Below, in pieces: positions 16,174-23,689 of a DNA stretch of 64,000 nucleotides. The stretch is taken from positions 124,001-188,000 of the forward strand of contig CAXTAK010000003.1 in the NCBI GenBank assembly GCA_964242735.1, given 5' to 3'. Below the pieces are notes generated by a model. It was given only the letters and a program-made list of their open reading frames with translations, ran no database searches and had not been told where the DNA came from. The DNA comes from CADCUY01 sp964242735 (GTDB taxonomy: Bacteria; Actinomycetota; Actinomycetes; Actinomycetales; Quadrisphaeraceae). A program made the position numbers and the translations under genes. How positions within the stretch are numbered: the stretch's first letter is position 1; each line of letters starts with the position of its first letter.

Positions 16174-17141
16174 CGGACCGGCCCTCCTGTGCGGTTGACT
16201 AATCCATCTATCTTCTCGCGTATGAAGGAATCATAAACAGCGTGCTGTAGTGAAGCCCGAAGTTTCTCCAGCTCCACGGCGTCACGCCGTTGCTGGAAGG
16301 CAGCTAGCATCCTCTCGAGATCGGCCCAGTATGGGTCCGATGCGAGATCCTCACTCGACTGCTGAAGGCGCATGCTTTGCTCCCACTGCAGAAGGTGCTT
16401 GACGCTCCCCCACGGGTCCCCGAGCGGCATAGGTGGCATCGCTGGCGCGGCACCATGCCATCCCTCATGCAAGTAGTCCTTAATTTTCAGAAGGTCGTTT
16501 GCGTATATGTGCAAGCTCCCCACTATGTGTGTGTACGTACCTAGTTCGGCGCCAATCGAACGCGCGATCAACTCCTGCAGCATGGTGAAACTAAAGATGT
16601 CGTGCGGAAATCCACGGAAGAGATCGTTGGACCTCATGTACGTGATGAGGTGCAAGCGGTTGTCCCGTAGCAAGAACTGCAAGGAGCAGGTGCAAGGTAC
16701 ATCCCGATACTCGGCCTGAATATCGCTTTTATCGAAGATCTGTATGACGGCTTTGCGTGTGGCGCTATTGCTTTGCAGTCGTTCAATGATACTCGCGACT
16801 TGATTGGTTCCGTCAAAGTCGAAGAGGCGCCGACCGTAGGCGCCTCGCACGGAGCCATCAGGCTCTGCGTACTTGTCATATCGCTTCATGTAGTACTGAA
16901 TGAATTTTAGATCGCTCCGGCCACTCAAGTACCAGCACAACTCACCGAGCGAGCTGAAAACTTTGCCTCGGGAATACGAGAGGCTGAGTCGAGCTCGTGG
17001 GTTCGTGAGTTCCATCACGAATCCAGAGACCTCTACCGTGGGCCCTTTAGTAGGGTCCACAGGTACGCCAACTGCGAGAACGGCTTCCATGGCCATCCTC
17101 ATCAAGTCGTCGAGGGTATCTGCGCTCAACGCTTTTACCAT
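16170..17141 (-). CDS. thymidylate synthase homologue, probable dCMP (hydroxy)methylase
   Basis: 323 residues from ATG 17141 with a GTGAGG ribosome site about 9 bases upstream. Alignment by eye to E. coli ThyA runs with a constant +4 offset: catalytic Cys146 is C150 (DVPCTCSLQF), Arg166-Ser167 are R170-S171, His207 and Tyr209 are H211 and Y213. ThyA Asn177, which reads the uracil ring, is D181 here (GFPHDIFSF), the exchange found in dCMP hydroxymethylases. The protein would thus methylate or hydroxymethylate a cytosine nucleotide with methylene-tetrahydrofolate. It is not the housekeeping thyA: it sits in a mobile element and has an extra ~60-residue C-terminal helical region. Confidence 0.8.
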   Translation of the reverse strand: MVKALSADTLDDLMRMAMEAVLAVGVPVDPTKGPTVEVSGFVMELTNPRARLSLSYSRGKVFSSLGELCWYLSGRSDLKFIQYYMKRYDKYAEPDGSVRGAYGRRLFDFDGTNQVASIIERLQSNSATRKAVIQIFDKSDIQAEYRDVPCTCSLQFLLRDNRLHLITYMRSNDLFRGFPHDIFSFTMLQELIARSIGAELGTYTHIVGSLHIYANDLLKIKDYLHEGWHGAAPAMPPMPLGDPWGSVKHLLQWEQSMRLQQSSEDLASDPYWADLERMLAAFQQRRDAVELEKLRASLQHAVYDSFIREKIDGLVNRTGGPVR

Positions 17142-17525
17142 GACTCATACCTCACCGTGCGTGGATGATCAATCAATTGCCTGCTGTACCACCGGCGTCC
17201 GCGCTCGACCGGGGCAGACGCCGAGTGGTCCTGAGGGATGTTCCCCAAGCAACCTCCCCGCGTGCATTAACCGGCGATGGGGATCGGCCGGGGCACTCCT
17301 TCGTCCTGTAGGTCGGCGCCCTAGGCCGACACGTCCTTCTCCTACCACCGTTCGGCGCAGTAGTACAGGAGCCGACCGGCCACTGAGCTCCCCCTCCCGT
17401 GGTGGCCGTGCACACCTGGGCTCGGTGACGTGGCGTCGATGGCGAGGTCTCCGTCGGCGATCCGATGTGACACTGCTGTGACACTCAGCCCGAAACGGCC
17501 TCTCCAGTGGACTGGCGAGCCCGAG
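17142..17525. other. region upstream of the synthase operon up to the right repeat
   Basis: No convincing gene. It must contain the minus-strand promoter of the synthase/pyrophosphorylase operon. At 17466-17486 the sequence has two tandem copies of TGTGACACT (GTGACACTGCTGTGACACTC), and a related GTGACACTCCTGTG motif occurs near the other end of the element around 10189; these may be arm-type integrase sites. GC content rises again toward the tRNA. Confidence 0.4.
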
Positions 17526-17634
17526 GACCAGAACAGCCCCTGACCCGCGTCTCCGCAGGTCAGGGGCCATCTGGTCGCTGTCTCAGAACGAGCGCGCCCG
17601 GCAGGACTCGAACCTGCAACCTTCTGATCCGTAG
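17526..17634 (-). repeat. attR-like repeat within intact tRNA-Arg
   Basis: The 109-base partner of 9962-10069. The 41 bases inside the tRNA differ by one base, while the terminator part differs at several positions (arms GCCCCTGACC/GGTCAGGGGC rather than GCCCCCGACC/GGTCGGGGGC, plus small indels). The crossover region ends at the anticodon loop, where the two copies diverge abruptly. Confidence 0.85.
17536..17567 (-). terminator. hairpin terminator of tRNA-Arg, right copy
   Basis: Arms GCCCCTGACC (17536-17545) and GGTCAGGGGC (17558-17567) pair perfectly. It lies 26 bases beyond the tRNA 3' end on the minus strand and is the element-borne copy of the terminator. Confidence 0.65.
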
Positions 17635-17665
17635 TCAGATGCTCTATCCGTTGAGCTACGGGCGC
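17593..17665 (-). tRNA. tRNA-Arg (anticodon ACG)
   Basis: 73 bases; acceptor GCGCCCG/CGGGCGC, D-arm with AGCTCAACGGATAGAGC, anticodon stem TCTGA/TCAGA around loop CTACGGA, T-arm GCAGG-TTCGAGT-CCTGC, discriminator G. CCA is not encoded. The 3' half was supplied by the integrative element, so the tRNA stays functional after integration. Confidence 0.95.
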
Positions 17666-17743
17666 CTGGAGCACGGCCACACTACCCGACGCCGCGGTCG
17701 GCCCCAGATCCCACCGCCTGCGCCGCCGGGCGCGGGAGCGACC

Positions 17744-19330
17744 ATGCTGGTCCCCGCCCGCGGTGCCGGCACCGGGGCAGCACGCAGCCGTCGAGCGCGA
17801 GGGGCACCAGCCATCACATCCCGGACAGCCACCGTCATCGCGCGCACCGCACTCGCTGGGGTGCTCCTGGCGGGGTGCACCTCCAGCGGCGACGCGGCCC
17901 CCGACGCGGGCGAGGACGCCGACGCCCCCGTCGTCACCCGGGCCCCCGCCGAGGCGAGCACGCTGGCCGGCGACGACGACCCCGCCGCCCTCGCGCTCGC
18001 GGCGAGCACCGCGCTGTACGAGCGCTCCGACGCGGTGCTGGTCGCCGGCGCCGACGACACCGCGGCGCAGACCCGCGCCAGCGACCTCGCCGCCGGGGCG
18101 GGTGTGCCCGTGCTGCTCACCGGCGCCGACACACCCGCCGAGGTCGACCGGCTCGGCGCGCGGAGCGTCCTCGTCGTCGGGCAGGACGCCGCCACCTGGG
18201 CACAGGACCTCGACGGCGGGGCCGACGTCGTCGAGGTCGGGCAGGACGACCCCGCCGAGCTGCAGGACCTGCCCGCCCCGGAGCCGCAGCCGGGCGTCGC
18301 GGTGCTGACCACCGGGGACCCCGCGCACCTGGCCGCCACAGCCACCGCGCGCGCCGCCGGCGCGGTGGTGCACGCGGTGCCCGACGGCGACGTCCGCGCC
18401 GACCCCGCGGTGGTCACCGCCCTCGGGGAGGACGGGGAGGACGGCGACCCGCGCGTGGTCGCCCTGGGTACCGCCTTCGGGCCCCAGGATCGGCTCGCGG
18501 CGCGCATCGCGGCGGCCGTGACCGGCGTGCAGCTGCCCGGCGGCGGCCAGCGCGTGTACCCCGGGCGGCGCCTGGTGGCCCTCTACGGCTCCCCCACCAG
18601 CGCGGGACTCGGGGCGCTCGGGGAGCAGCCGCTGGCGGCGGCCGTGGAGCGGGCCCGCAGCGTCGCCGCGGAGTACGAGGGCCTGACCGGCACCGACGGC
18701 GGCGCGGTCGTGCCGACCATGGAGCTGATCACCACGGTCGCGTCGAGCTCGGCGGGGGCGGACGGGGACTACTCCAGCGAGGAGACCGTCGAGCAGCTGC
18801 TCCCCTGGGTGGACGCCGCGGAGGAGGCCGGCATGTACGTGGTGCTCGACCTCCAGTCCGGGCGCACCGACTTCCTCACCCAGGCCAAGCTCTACGAGGA
18901 GCTGCTCGCCCGACCCCACGTGGGGCTGGCGCTGGACCCGGAGTGGCGCCTGCGGCCCGACCAGGTGCACCTGCGCCAGATCGGGTCGGTGGGCATCGAC
19001 GAGGTGAACGCCGTGGGCGCCTGGCTCGCGGAGTTCACGCGCGAGCGCCAGCTGCCGCAGAAGGTGTTCCTGCTGCACCAGTTCAGGCTGTCGATGATCG
19101 ACGGGCGCGAGCGCCTCGACACCAGCCACGACGAGCTCGCGGTCGTGCTGCACGCCGACGGCAACGGGCCGCGGAGCGTGAAGCTCGACAGCTACGGCGC
19201 GCTGAGCGCGACACCGCCGGTCGGGATCAGCTGGGGGTGGAAGAACTTCTACGACGAGGACGACCCGACGTTCACGCCGCAGGAGACCGTGGACGTCGAC
19301 CCGGAGCCGGTGTTCGTCTCCTACCAGTGA
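17744..19330 (+). CDS. secreted lipoprotein with cell-wall-binding-like repeats
   Basis: 528 residues. A basic N terminus and hydrophobic segment end in the lipobox LLAGC with Cys45, so the protein is lipid-anchored outside. Residues ~80-280 show repeated segments of the type DAVLVAGADDTAAQTRASDL and GARSVLVVGQDAATWAQDL that resemble cell-wall-binding repeat 2 modules. The C-terminal half (YVVLDLQSGRTDFLTQAKLY, then ARPHVGLALDPEWRL) looks like a separate conserved domain of unknown function, possibly a barrel-fold hydrolase. It stands alone between two tRNA genes. Confidence 0.75.
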   Translation: MLVPARGAGTGAARSRRARGAPAITSRTATVIARTALAGVLLAGCTSSGDAAPDAGEDADAPVVTRAPAEASTLAGDDDPAALALAASTALYERSDAVLVAGADDTAAQTRASDLAAGAGVPVLLTGADTPAEVDRLGARSVLVVGQDAATWAQDLDGGADVVEVGQDDPAELQDLPAPEPQPGVAVLTTGDPAHLAATATARAAGAVVHAVPDGDVRADPAVVTALGEDGEDGDPRVVALGTAFGPQDRLAARIAAAVTGVQLPGGGQRVYPGRRLVALYGSPTSAGLGALGEQPLAAAVERARSVAAEYEGLTGTDGGAVVPTMELITTVASSSAGADGDYSSEETVEQLLPWVDAAEEAGMYVVLDLQSGRTDFLTQAKLYEELLARPHVGLALDPEWRLRPDQVHLRQIGSVGIDEVNAVGAWLAEFTRERQLPQKVFLLHQFRLSMIDGRERLDTSHDELAVVLHADGNGPRSVKLDSYGALSATPPVGISWGWKNFYDEDDPTFTPQETVDVDPEPVFVSYQ

Positions 19331-19393
19331 CGACGGCCTCGTCAGCAGGGCCGAGGGCCCGGCCGCCAGGAGCGACCGGGCCCCGCGCCGTGC

Positions 19394-19480
19394 GGAGGCG
19401 GCGGGATTTGAACCCGCGATGGGGTATCACCCCAAACCCGCTTAGCAGGCGGGCGCCATAGGCCACTAGGCGACGCCTCC
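19394..19480 (-). tRNA. tRNA-Ser (anticodon GCT)
   Basis: 87 bases with the class II long variable arm. Acceptor GGAGGCG/CGCCTCC-type pairing, anticodon loop CTGCTAA (GCT) within stem CCCGC/GCGGG, variable arm TTGGGGTGATACCCCA, T-arm CGGGTTCAAATCCCG. No CCA encoded. Confidence 0.93.
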
Positions 19481-19636
19481 TCGCACCACCGGCGACCGCT
19501 GGAAGGTGCCGTGCCGGCAGCGCCACAGTAGCGGTCCGCCCGCGGCGCCGTGCCCTGGCGCGTACCGACCGCCGCGGTCGCGCGGCAGGTGGTGCAATGT
19601 CCATGACGCTGGAGCACGCACACGAGGAGGACGCCG

Positions 19637-21271
19637 GTGGTCGCCGACCCGACGTACCCCCGGCGCCGCCACGCACGCCCCGACGAGCCCCGCCCCGCCG
19701 TCTCCCGCCGGGAGGCCCACGCGGCCGAGAGCCACGTCGCTGCTGTGCGCGGCCGGCACGCCAACGCCGTGGGAGACGGCTTCGGGCGCCTGGTGGCACT
19801 CACCATCCTCGGGGCGGCGCTGCCCGGCGCGGGCCTGGTCGCCGCCGGACGGCGCGCGCTCGGCTGGTCGGTGCTCGCCGTCGTGGTCGCCGCCGCCACA
19901 GCCGTCACGGCCCTGGTGCTCACCGGCCGGGCCGTGCCCCTCGCGGCGCGCTACGGCACCGACCCGCGCGTGCTGCTCGGGGTCGCGCTCGGCATCGTCG
20001 TCGCCGCGCTGGCGTGGTGCCTGGTGATCATCGCCAGCCACCTCGCGCTGCGCCGCAACCCCCTCACCGGTGTGCAGCGGGGCACCGCGGTGGTGCTGGT
20101 GGCGGCGCTGATGGGCATCGTGTGCCTGCCCGCGGCCACGGCCGCGCGCTACGCGGTCACGGGCAGCTCGGCGCTGAGCAGCATCTTCGACGACGTCGGT
20201 GACCGCACGGGGCTCTCGGGTCCCGACGTCGCCGCGGCCGACCCGTGGGCGGGCACCCCGCGCATCGAGGTGCTGATGCTGGGTTCCGACGCCGGCGCTG
20301 ACCGCACCGGCATCCGGCCGGACACCATCTTCGTGGCGAGCATCGACACCCGCACCGGCGACGCGGTGCTGTTCAACCTGCCGCGGAACCTCCGCTTCGC
20401 GCCCTTCGCGCCCGGCTCGCCGGGGGCGCGCGCCTTCCCCCAGGGGTTCACGTGCGCCACCGACGCCGACGACCCCGAGAGCGACCCGTGCATCCTCAAC
20501 GCGGTGTGGAAGGAGGGCGAGGCACACCCTGAGTGGTACCCCGGCAGCGACTCCCCCGGCCTCGCCGCGACCCGCGAGGTGGTCGGGCAGACCCTCGGCG
20601 TGGTCATCGACTACGACGTGGTGGTCAACCTCGCCGGGTTCGAGGAGATCGTCGACGCGATGGGCGGGCTGCGCCTGGACGTCGAGCGCGACATCCCCAT
20701 CGGCGGCGGCAAGAGGCTCAACGGGAACGGGCGCGTGGTGGGTGAGTACCCGGTCACCGGGTACCTGACCGCCGGCCCCGACCAGCTGCTGAGCGGGTAC
20801 GACGCCCTGTGGTACGCCCGGTCGCGGCACCTGTCCGACGACTACGACCGCATGCGCCGCCAGCGGTGCACCCTCGCGGCCGCGGTCGAGCAGTACGACG
20901 CCGCGGCCCTGGCCCGGGCGTTCCCCGCCGTCGCCGCCTCGGCGGAGCGCAACATCGAGACCGACATCGGGCGCCAGCAGCTGCCGGCGTTCGTGGAGCT
21001 GGGGCGGCGCGTGCAGGCCGGTCAGCTGCGCTCCCTGGCCTTCACGAACGAGGTCATCGACACCACCACCTCCAACACCGTGCAGATCCGCGCGCTGGTG
21101 CAGCAGGCCCTGCTGCGCCCGACACCGTCGCCGAGCGGGACGACGACGCCGGCCCCCAGCACCACCCCGACGCCCAGCACCACCACGACGCCGGGCACCA
21201 CGCCGACCCCCTCCGCGCCGCCGGGGACGCCCCCGGGTGCGGCGGTGGACACCTCGCAGGCGTGCGGCTGA
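19637..21271 (+). CDS. LytR-CpsA-Psr (LCP) family glycopolymer ligase
   Basis: 544 residues starting at GTG 19637. A cytosolic N terminus rich in Arg/Ala is followed by three membrane helices (about 72-97, 110-136, 148-172) and an extracytoplasmic LCP domain (about 210-470) with VLMLGSDAGADRTGIRPDT, DAVLFNLPRNLRF and the LWYARSRHLSDDYDRMRRQ arginine cluster that binds the polyprenyl pyrophosphate. The Thr/Pro-rich tail ends in a lone Cys. Such enzymes attach teichoic-acid or arabinogalactan-like polymers to peptidoglycan. Confidence 0.92.
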   Translation: MVADPTYPRRRHARPDEPRPAVSRREAHAAESHVAAVRGRHANAVGDGFGRLVALTILGAALPGAGLVAAGRRALGWSVLAVVVAAATAVTALVLTGRAVPLAARYGTDPRVLLGVALGIVVAALAWCLVIIASHLALRRNPLTGVQRGTAVVLVAALMGIVCLPAATAARYAVTGSSALSSIFDDVGDRTGLSGPDVAAADPWAGTPRIEVLMLGSDAGADRTGIRPDTIFVASIDTRTGDAVLFNLPRNLRFAPFAPGSPGARAFPQGFTCATDADDPESDPCILNAVWKEGEAHPEWYPGSDSPGLAATREVVGQTLGVVIDYDVVVNLAGFEEIVDAMGGLRLDVERDIPIGGGKRLNGNGRVVGEYPVTGYLTAGPDQLLSGYDALWYARSRHLSDDYDRMRRQRCTLAAAVEQYDAAALARAFPAVAASAERNIETDIGRQQLPAFVELGRRVQAGQLRSLAFTNEVIDTTTSNTVQIRALVQQALLRPTPSPSGTTTPAPSTTPTPSTTTTPGTTPTPSAPPGTPPGAAVDTSQACG

Positions 21272-21329
21272 CCCCCGAGCGTCGTCGCACCCTGCGCGCC
21301 CCGCGTCCGCGGGTGCGACGCTGGCGAGC

Positions 21330-21749
21330 GTGAGCACCGACCCGCGCAGCCAGGAGCCCGAGAGCACCGGCAACCCGCTCGACCCGTTCCGGCGACCGGG
21401 CGCCCCGGCCGACCCCGCGGCGCCGGCGCCGGGCGCGGCGTCCCAGCCCGGCGGGGCGCTGCCACCGGACCAGGACGCCGCAGACCCGCTCGGCCGCGCG
21501 GTGCCACCGGCGCACTCCGGCCCGCAGTCGACCGACCCCGACCCCGGCGACACCCCGGGCCTGGAGGCCGGCGGCTCCTTCCAGCCGGGTGACACCCCGC
21601 CGGCCGAGAGCGGCACCGCCGTGCTCGCCACCCCCGACGTGAAGGGCCCCAGCCGGGCGGCCAACGCCGCGATCCCCATCGGGATCATCGCCGTCATCGG
21701 TCTCGGGGGCATCGCGCTGCTCGTCGGACGGCTCGCCGGGTTCCTGTGA
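21330..21749 (+). CDS. DUF6480-like small membrane protein
   Basis: 139 residues from GTG 21330, mostly a Pro/Asp-rich soluble part with DPDPGDTPGLEAGGSFQPGD and TPPAESGTAVL, ending in one membrane helix (AAIPIGIIAVIGLGGIALLV). The TPGLE-to-GDTPPAES pattern is the hallmark of the actinobacterial DUF6480 family, though this protein has a longer N terminus than usual. Role unknown; it follows the LCP gene by 58 bases. Confidence 0.65.
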   Translation: MSTDPRSQEPESTGNPLDPFRRPGAPADPAAPAPGAASQPGGALPPDQDAADPLGRAVPPAHSGPQSTDPDPGDTPGLEAGGSFQPGDTPPAESGTAVLATPDVKGPSRAANAAIPIGIIAVIGLGGIALLVGRLAGFL

Positions 21750-21829
21750 GCCGCGCTCGACCGGCGGCACCCGGCCCGCAGTGACCCCAGCGGTCCCCGC
21801 GTGCGGCACCCCGGTGGTGGGATGGCGCC

Positions 21830-22957
21830 ATGACCGTGCCGTTCACCGCCTCCGCGGGGCCGTCCCTGGGCGTGGAGTGGGAGCTGGCCCTCGTCGACCG
21901 CGAGAGCCGTGACCTGGTCAACGCCGCCGGCGAGGTCATCGCGGCGCTGCGCGCGGACGCCTCCGCGCCACCGGTGCGCGTCGCCGACGAGCTGCTGCGC
22001 AACACCGTCGAGGTGGTCAGCGGGGTGCACCGGGTCGCCGGTGAGGCCGTCGCGGAGGTCGCCGCGGGCGTCGTGGCGCTGCGTCGCGCCGCCGACCCCT
22101 TCGGCATCGACCTCATCGGCTCGGGCACGCACCCGTTCGGCCAGTGGTCCAGCGCCCAGCTGACGGAGTCGCCGCGGTACGCCGAGCTCATCGAGCGCAC
22201 GCAGTGGTGGGGGCGGCAGATGCTCATCTGGGGGGTGCACGTGCACGTCGGCATCACCTCGGTGCACAAGGTGCTGCCGATCCTCAACGCCCTGCTGCGC
22301 TACTGCCCGCACCTGCAGGCCCTCTCCGCGTCGTCGCCGTTCTGGGGCGGCACCGACACCGGGTACGCCAGCAACCGCGCGCTGCTGTTCCAGCAGCTGC
22401 CGACCGCGGGGCTGCCGTTCCAGTTCCAGACGTGGGCGGAGCTGGAGGGCTACGTCGACGACCAGCTCGTCACCGGCGTCATCGACGGCTTCGACGAGAT
22501 CCGGTGGGACGTGCGCCCGTCCCCGCTGCTGGGCACCCTGGAGGTGCGGGTGTGCGACGGGGTGTCGACGCCCGGGGAGCTGGCGGCGCTGGTGGCGCTG
22601 GTGCACTGCCTGGTGGTGGACCTGGACGAGCGCCTCGAGGCCGGTGAGCAGCTGCCCACGATGCCGCCGTGGCACGTGCAGGAGAACAAGTGGCGCGCCG
22701 CCCGGTACGGGCTCGACGCCGAGGTGATCCTCGACGCGCGCGGGCGGGAGCGGCTGGTCACCGACGACCTCGACGACCTGCTGACCCGGCTGCAGCCGGT
22801 GGCGGCGCGCCTGGAGTGCGCCGACGAGCTGGCCGCCGTGGCGCAGATCCCGGTGCGGGGGGCCAGCTACCAGCGCCAGCGCGTGGTGGCCGCCGCAGCG
22901 GGCGGCGACCTGGTGCCCGTCGTCGACGCCCTGGTCACCGAGCTCGCCAGCTGCTGA
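21830..22957 (+). CDS. carboxylate-amine ligase, YbdK/GCS2 type
   Basis: 375 residues; glutamate-cysteine ligase family 2. Conserved parts are LGVEWELALVDRESRDLVN (residues 13-31), TVEVVSGVHR, SGTHPFGQW and the metal/ATP segment IWGVHVHVGI. YbdK-type enzymes ligate glutamate to cysteine weakly in vitro; in actinomycetes their real substrate is mostly unknown and mycothiol usually replaces glutathione. Start ATG 21830. No operon partner on either side. Confidence 0.88.
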   Translation: MTVPFTASAGPSLGVEWELALVDRESRDLVNAAGEVIAALRADASAPPVRVADELLRNTVEVVSGVHRVAGEAVAEVAAGVVALRRAADPFGIDLIGSGTHPFGQWSSAQLTESPRYAELIERTQWWGRQMLIWGVHVHVGITSVHKVLPILNALLRYCPHLQALSASSPFWGGTDTGYASNRALLFQQLPTAGLPFQFQTWAELEGYVDDQLVTGVIDGFDEIRWDVRPSPLLGTLEVRVCDGVSTPGELAALVALVHCLVVDLDERLEAGEQLPTMPPWHVQENKWRAARYGLDAEVILDARGRERLVTDDLDDLLTRLQPVAARLECADELAAVAQIPVRGASYQRQRVVAAAAGGDLVPVVDALVTELASC

Positions 22958-23081
22958 CGCGGCGCCCGTCGCACGTGGCGGGGTGTGGGTCGCCGACCCC
23001 CGGTACCGCTCTTCCTCGAGCGACTGCGGTTCTGGGTCGGCCCGCCGCCGCGCTCGGTGAGTGGAGTGCGTGCGGGGCGGC

Positions 23082-23546
23082 TCAGCGACGCAGCAGGGCG
23101 ATCGCCGCGGCGGCGAGCACCGCGCCGACGACGAACTCCTGCGGCATGCGACGGGTCGACTCGCGCTGGATGCGCGCGTGGAACGCGTCGACCGCCACCG
23201 GGAACGGCGAGCGCCCGAAGAACAGCGTCCCCGGCTTGTCCAGGTCGGGGAACGCGGCGCCGGCCGTGCCCCAGAGCACGGCCCAGCGGCGGTCCCGAGG
23301 CGCTGCCGCGGCCATCACCGCCATCACCGCGAGACCGCTCAGCCCATCGGCCACAGCCACCCTCAGGAACACGTCGTGGTCCGGGTCGCCCCAGTGCGGT
23401 ACGGCGTCGAGGGCGAAGTGCGAGGCGACGCCGACGACGAACGCCGCGTCGGGACGGCGCGCCAGCGGCCCGGCCGCGGCGAGGACGGCACCGGCGAGGA
23501 CGTGGTTGGTCACGAGCACGCGCGCCAGCATGCCGGTGCCGCGCAC
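23082..23546 (-). CDS. membrane-associated metal-dependent hydrolase-like protein
   Basis: 154 residues with several hydrophobic helices. The His/Asp-rich pattern VTNHVLAGAVL, GVASHFALDAVPHWGD and PDLDKPGTLFFG resembles YdjM/DUF457-like 'LexA-binding, inner-membrane hydrolase' proteins. The metal-binding set (NHV, SHFALDAVPH, PDLDK) is intact. ATG 23546 is used; ATG 23531 would remove five residues. Activity unproven for the family. Confidence 0.7.
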   Translation of the reverse strand: MRGTGMLARVLVTNHVLAGAVLAAAGPLARRPDAAFVVGVASHFALDAVPHWGDPDHDVFLRVAVADGLSGLAVMAVMAAAAPRDRRWAVLWGTAGAAFPDLDKPGTLFFGRSPFPVAVDAFHARIQRESTRRMPQEFVVGAVLAAAAIALLRR

Positions 23547-23689
23547 CCGGGTGTCGCCGTCCGGGCTGTGGCGCTCCGGTGTCGGCGCCAGGGCCGGCGC
23601 CAGGGGCCGGCGCGCGGGCGACCCGGTCGAGGGGGCCGGTCGAGGGGGGCCGGCGTGCGGTCCGCAGCGGCACCGCGCACCATTCCCCG

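Larger units (their letters stand above)
10070..17634. mobile_element. integrative element in tRNA-Arg(ACG)
   Basis: About 7.6 kb between the two copies of the 108-bp repeat. The right copy is part of the intact tRNA-Arg, the left is the displaced 3' half. Content: small minus-strand genes, a toxin-antitoxin-like pair, excisionase remnant, tyrosine integrase, then an AT-richer cargo (HigB-like/HigA-ImmA and the thymidylate-synthase-like operon). No replication, relaxase or FtsK/TraB-like transfer gene is visible, so it is a non-autonomous genomic island or a decayed integrative plasmid. The frameshifted excisionase suggests it is fixed. Confidence 0.8.

Noticed and set aside
16170..17141. Housekeeping thymidylate synthase thyA
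   Set aside because: Location in an integrative element, foreign codon use, the Asn-to-Asp change in the base pocket and the extra C-terminal region argue against it.
19466..22675. Very long open frame on the minus strand (over 1000 codons)
   Set aside because: It is antisense to the LCP, DUF6480-like and YbdK genes, has a His/Arg/Gly-rich composition and no recognisable domain; it is an artefact of high GC with few stop codons.
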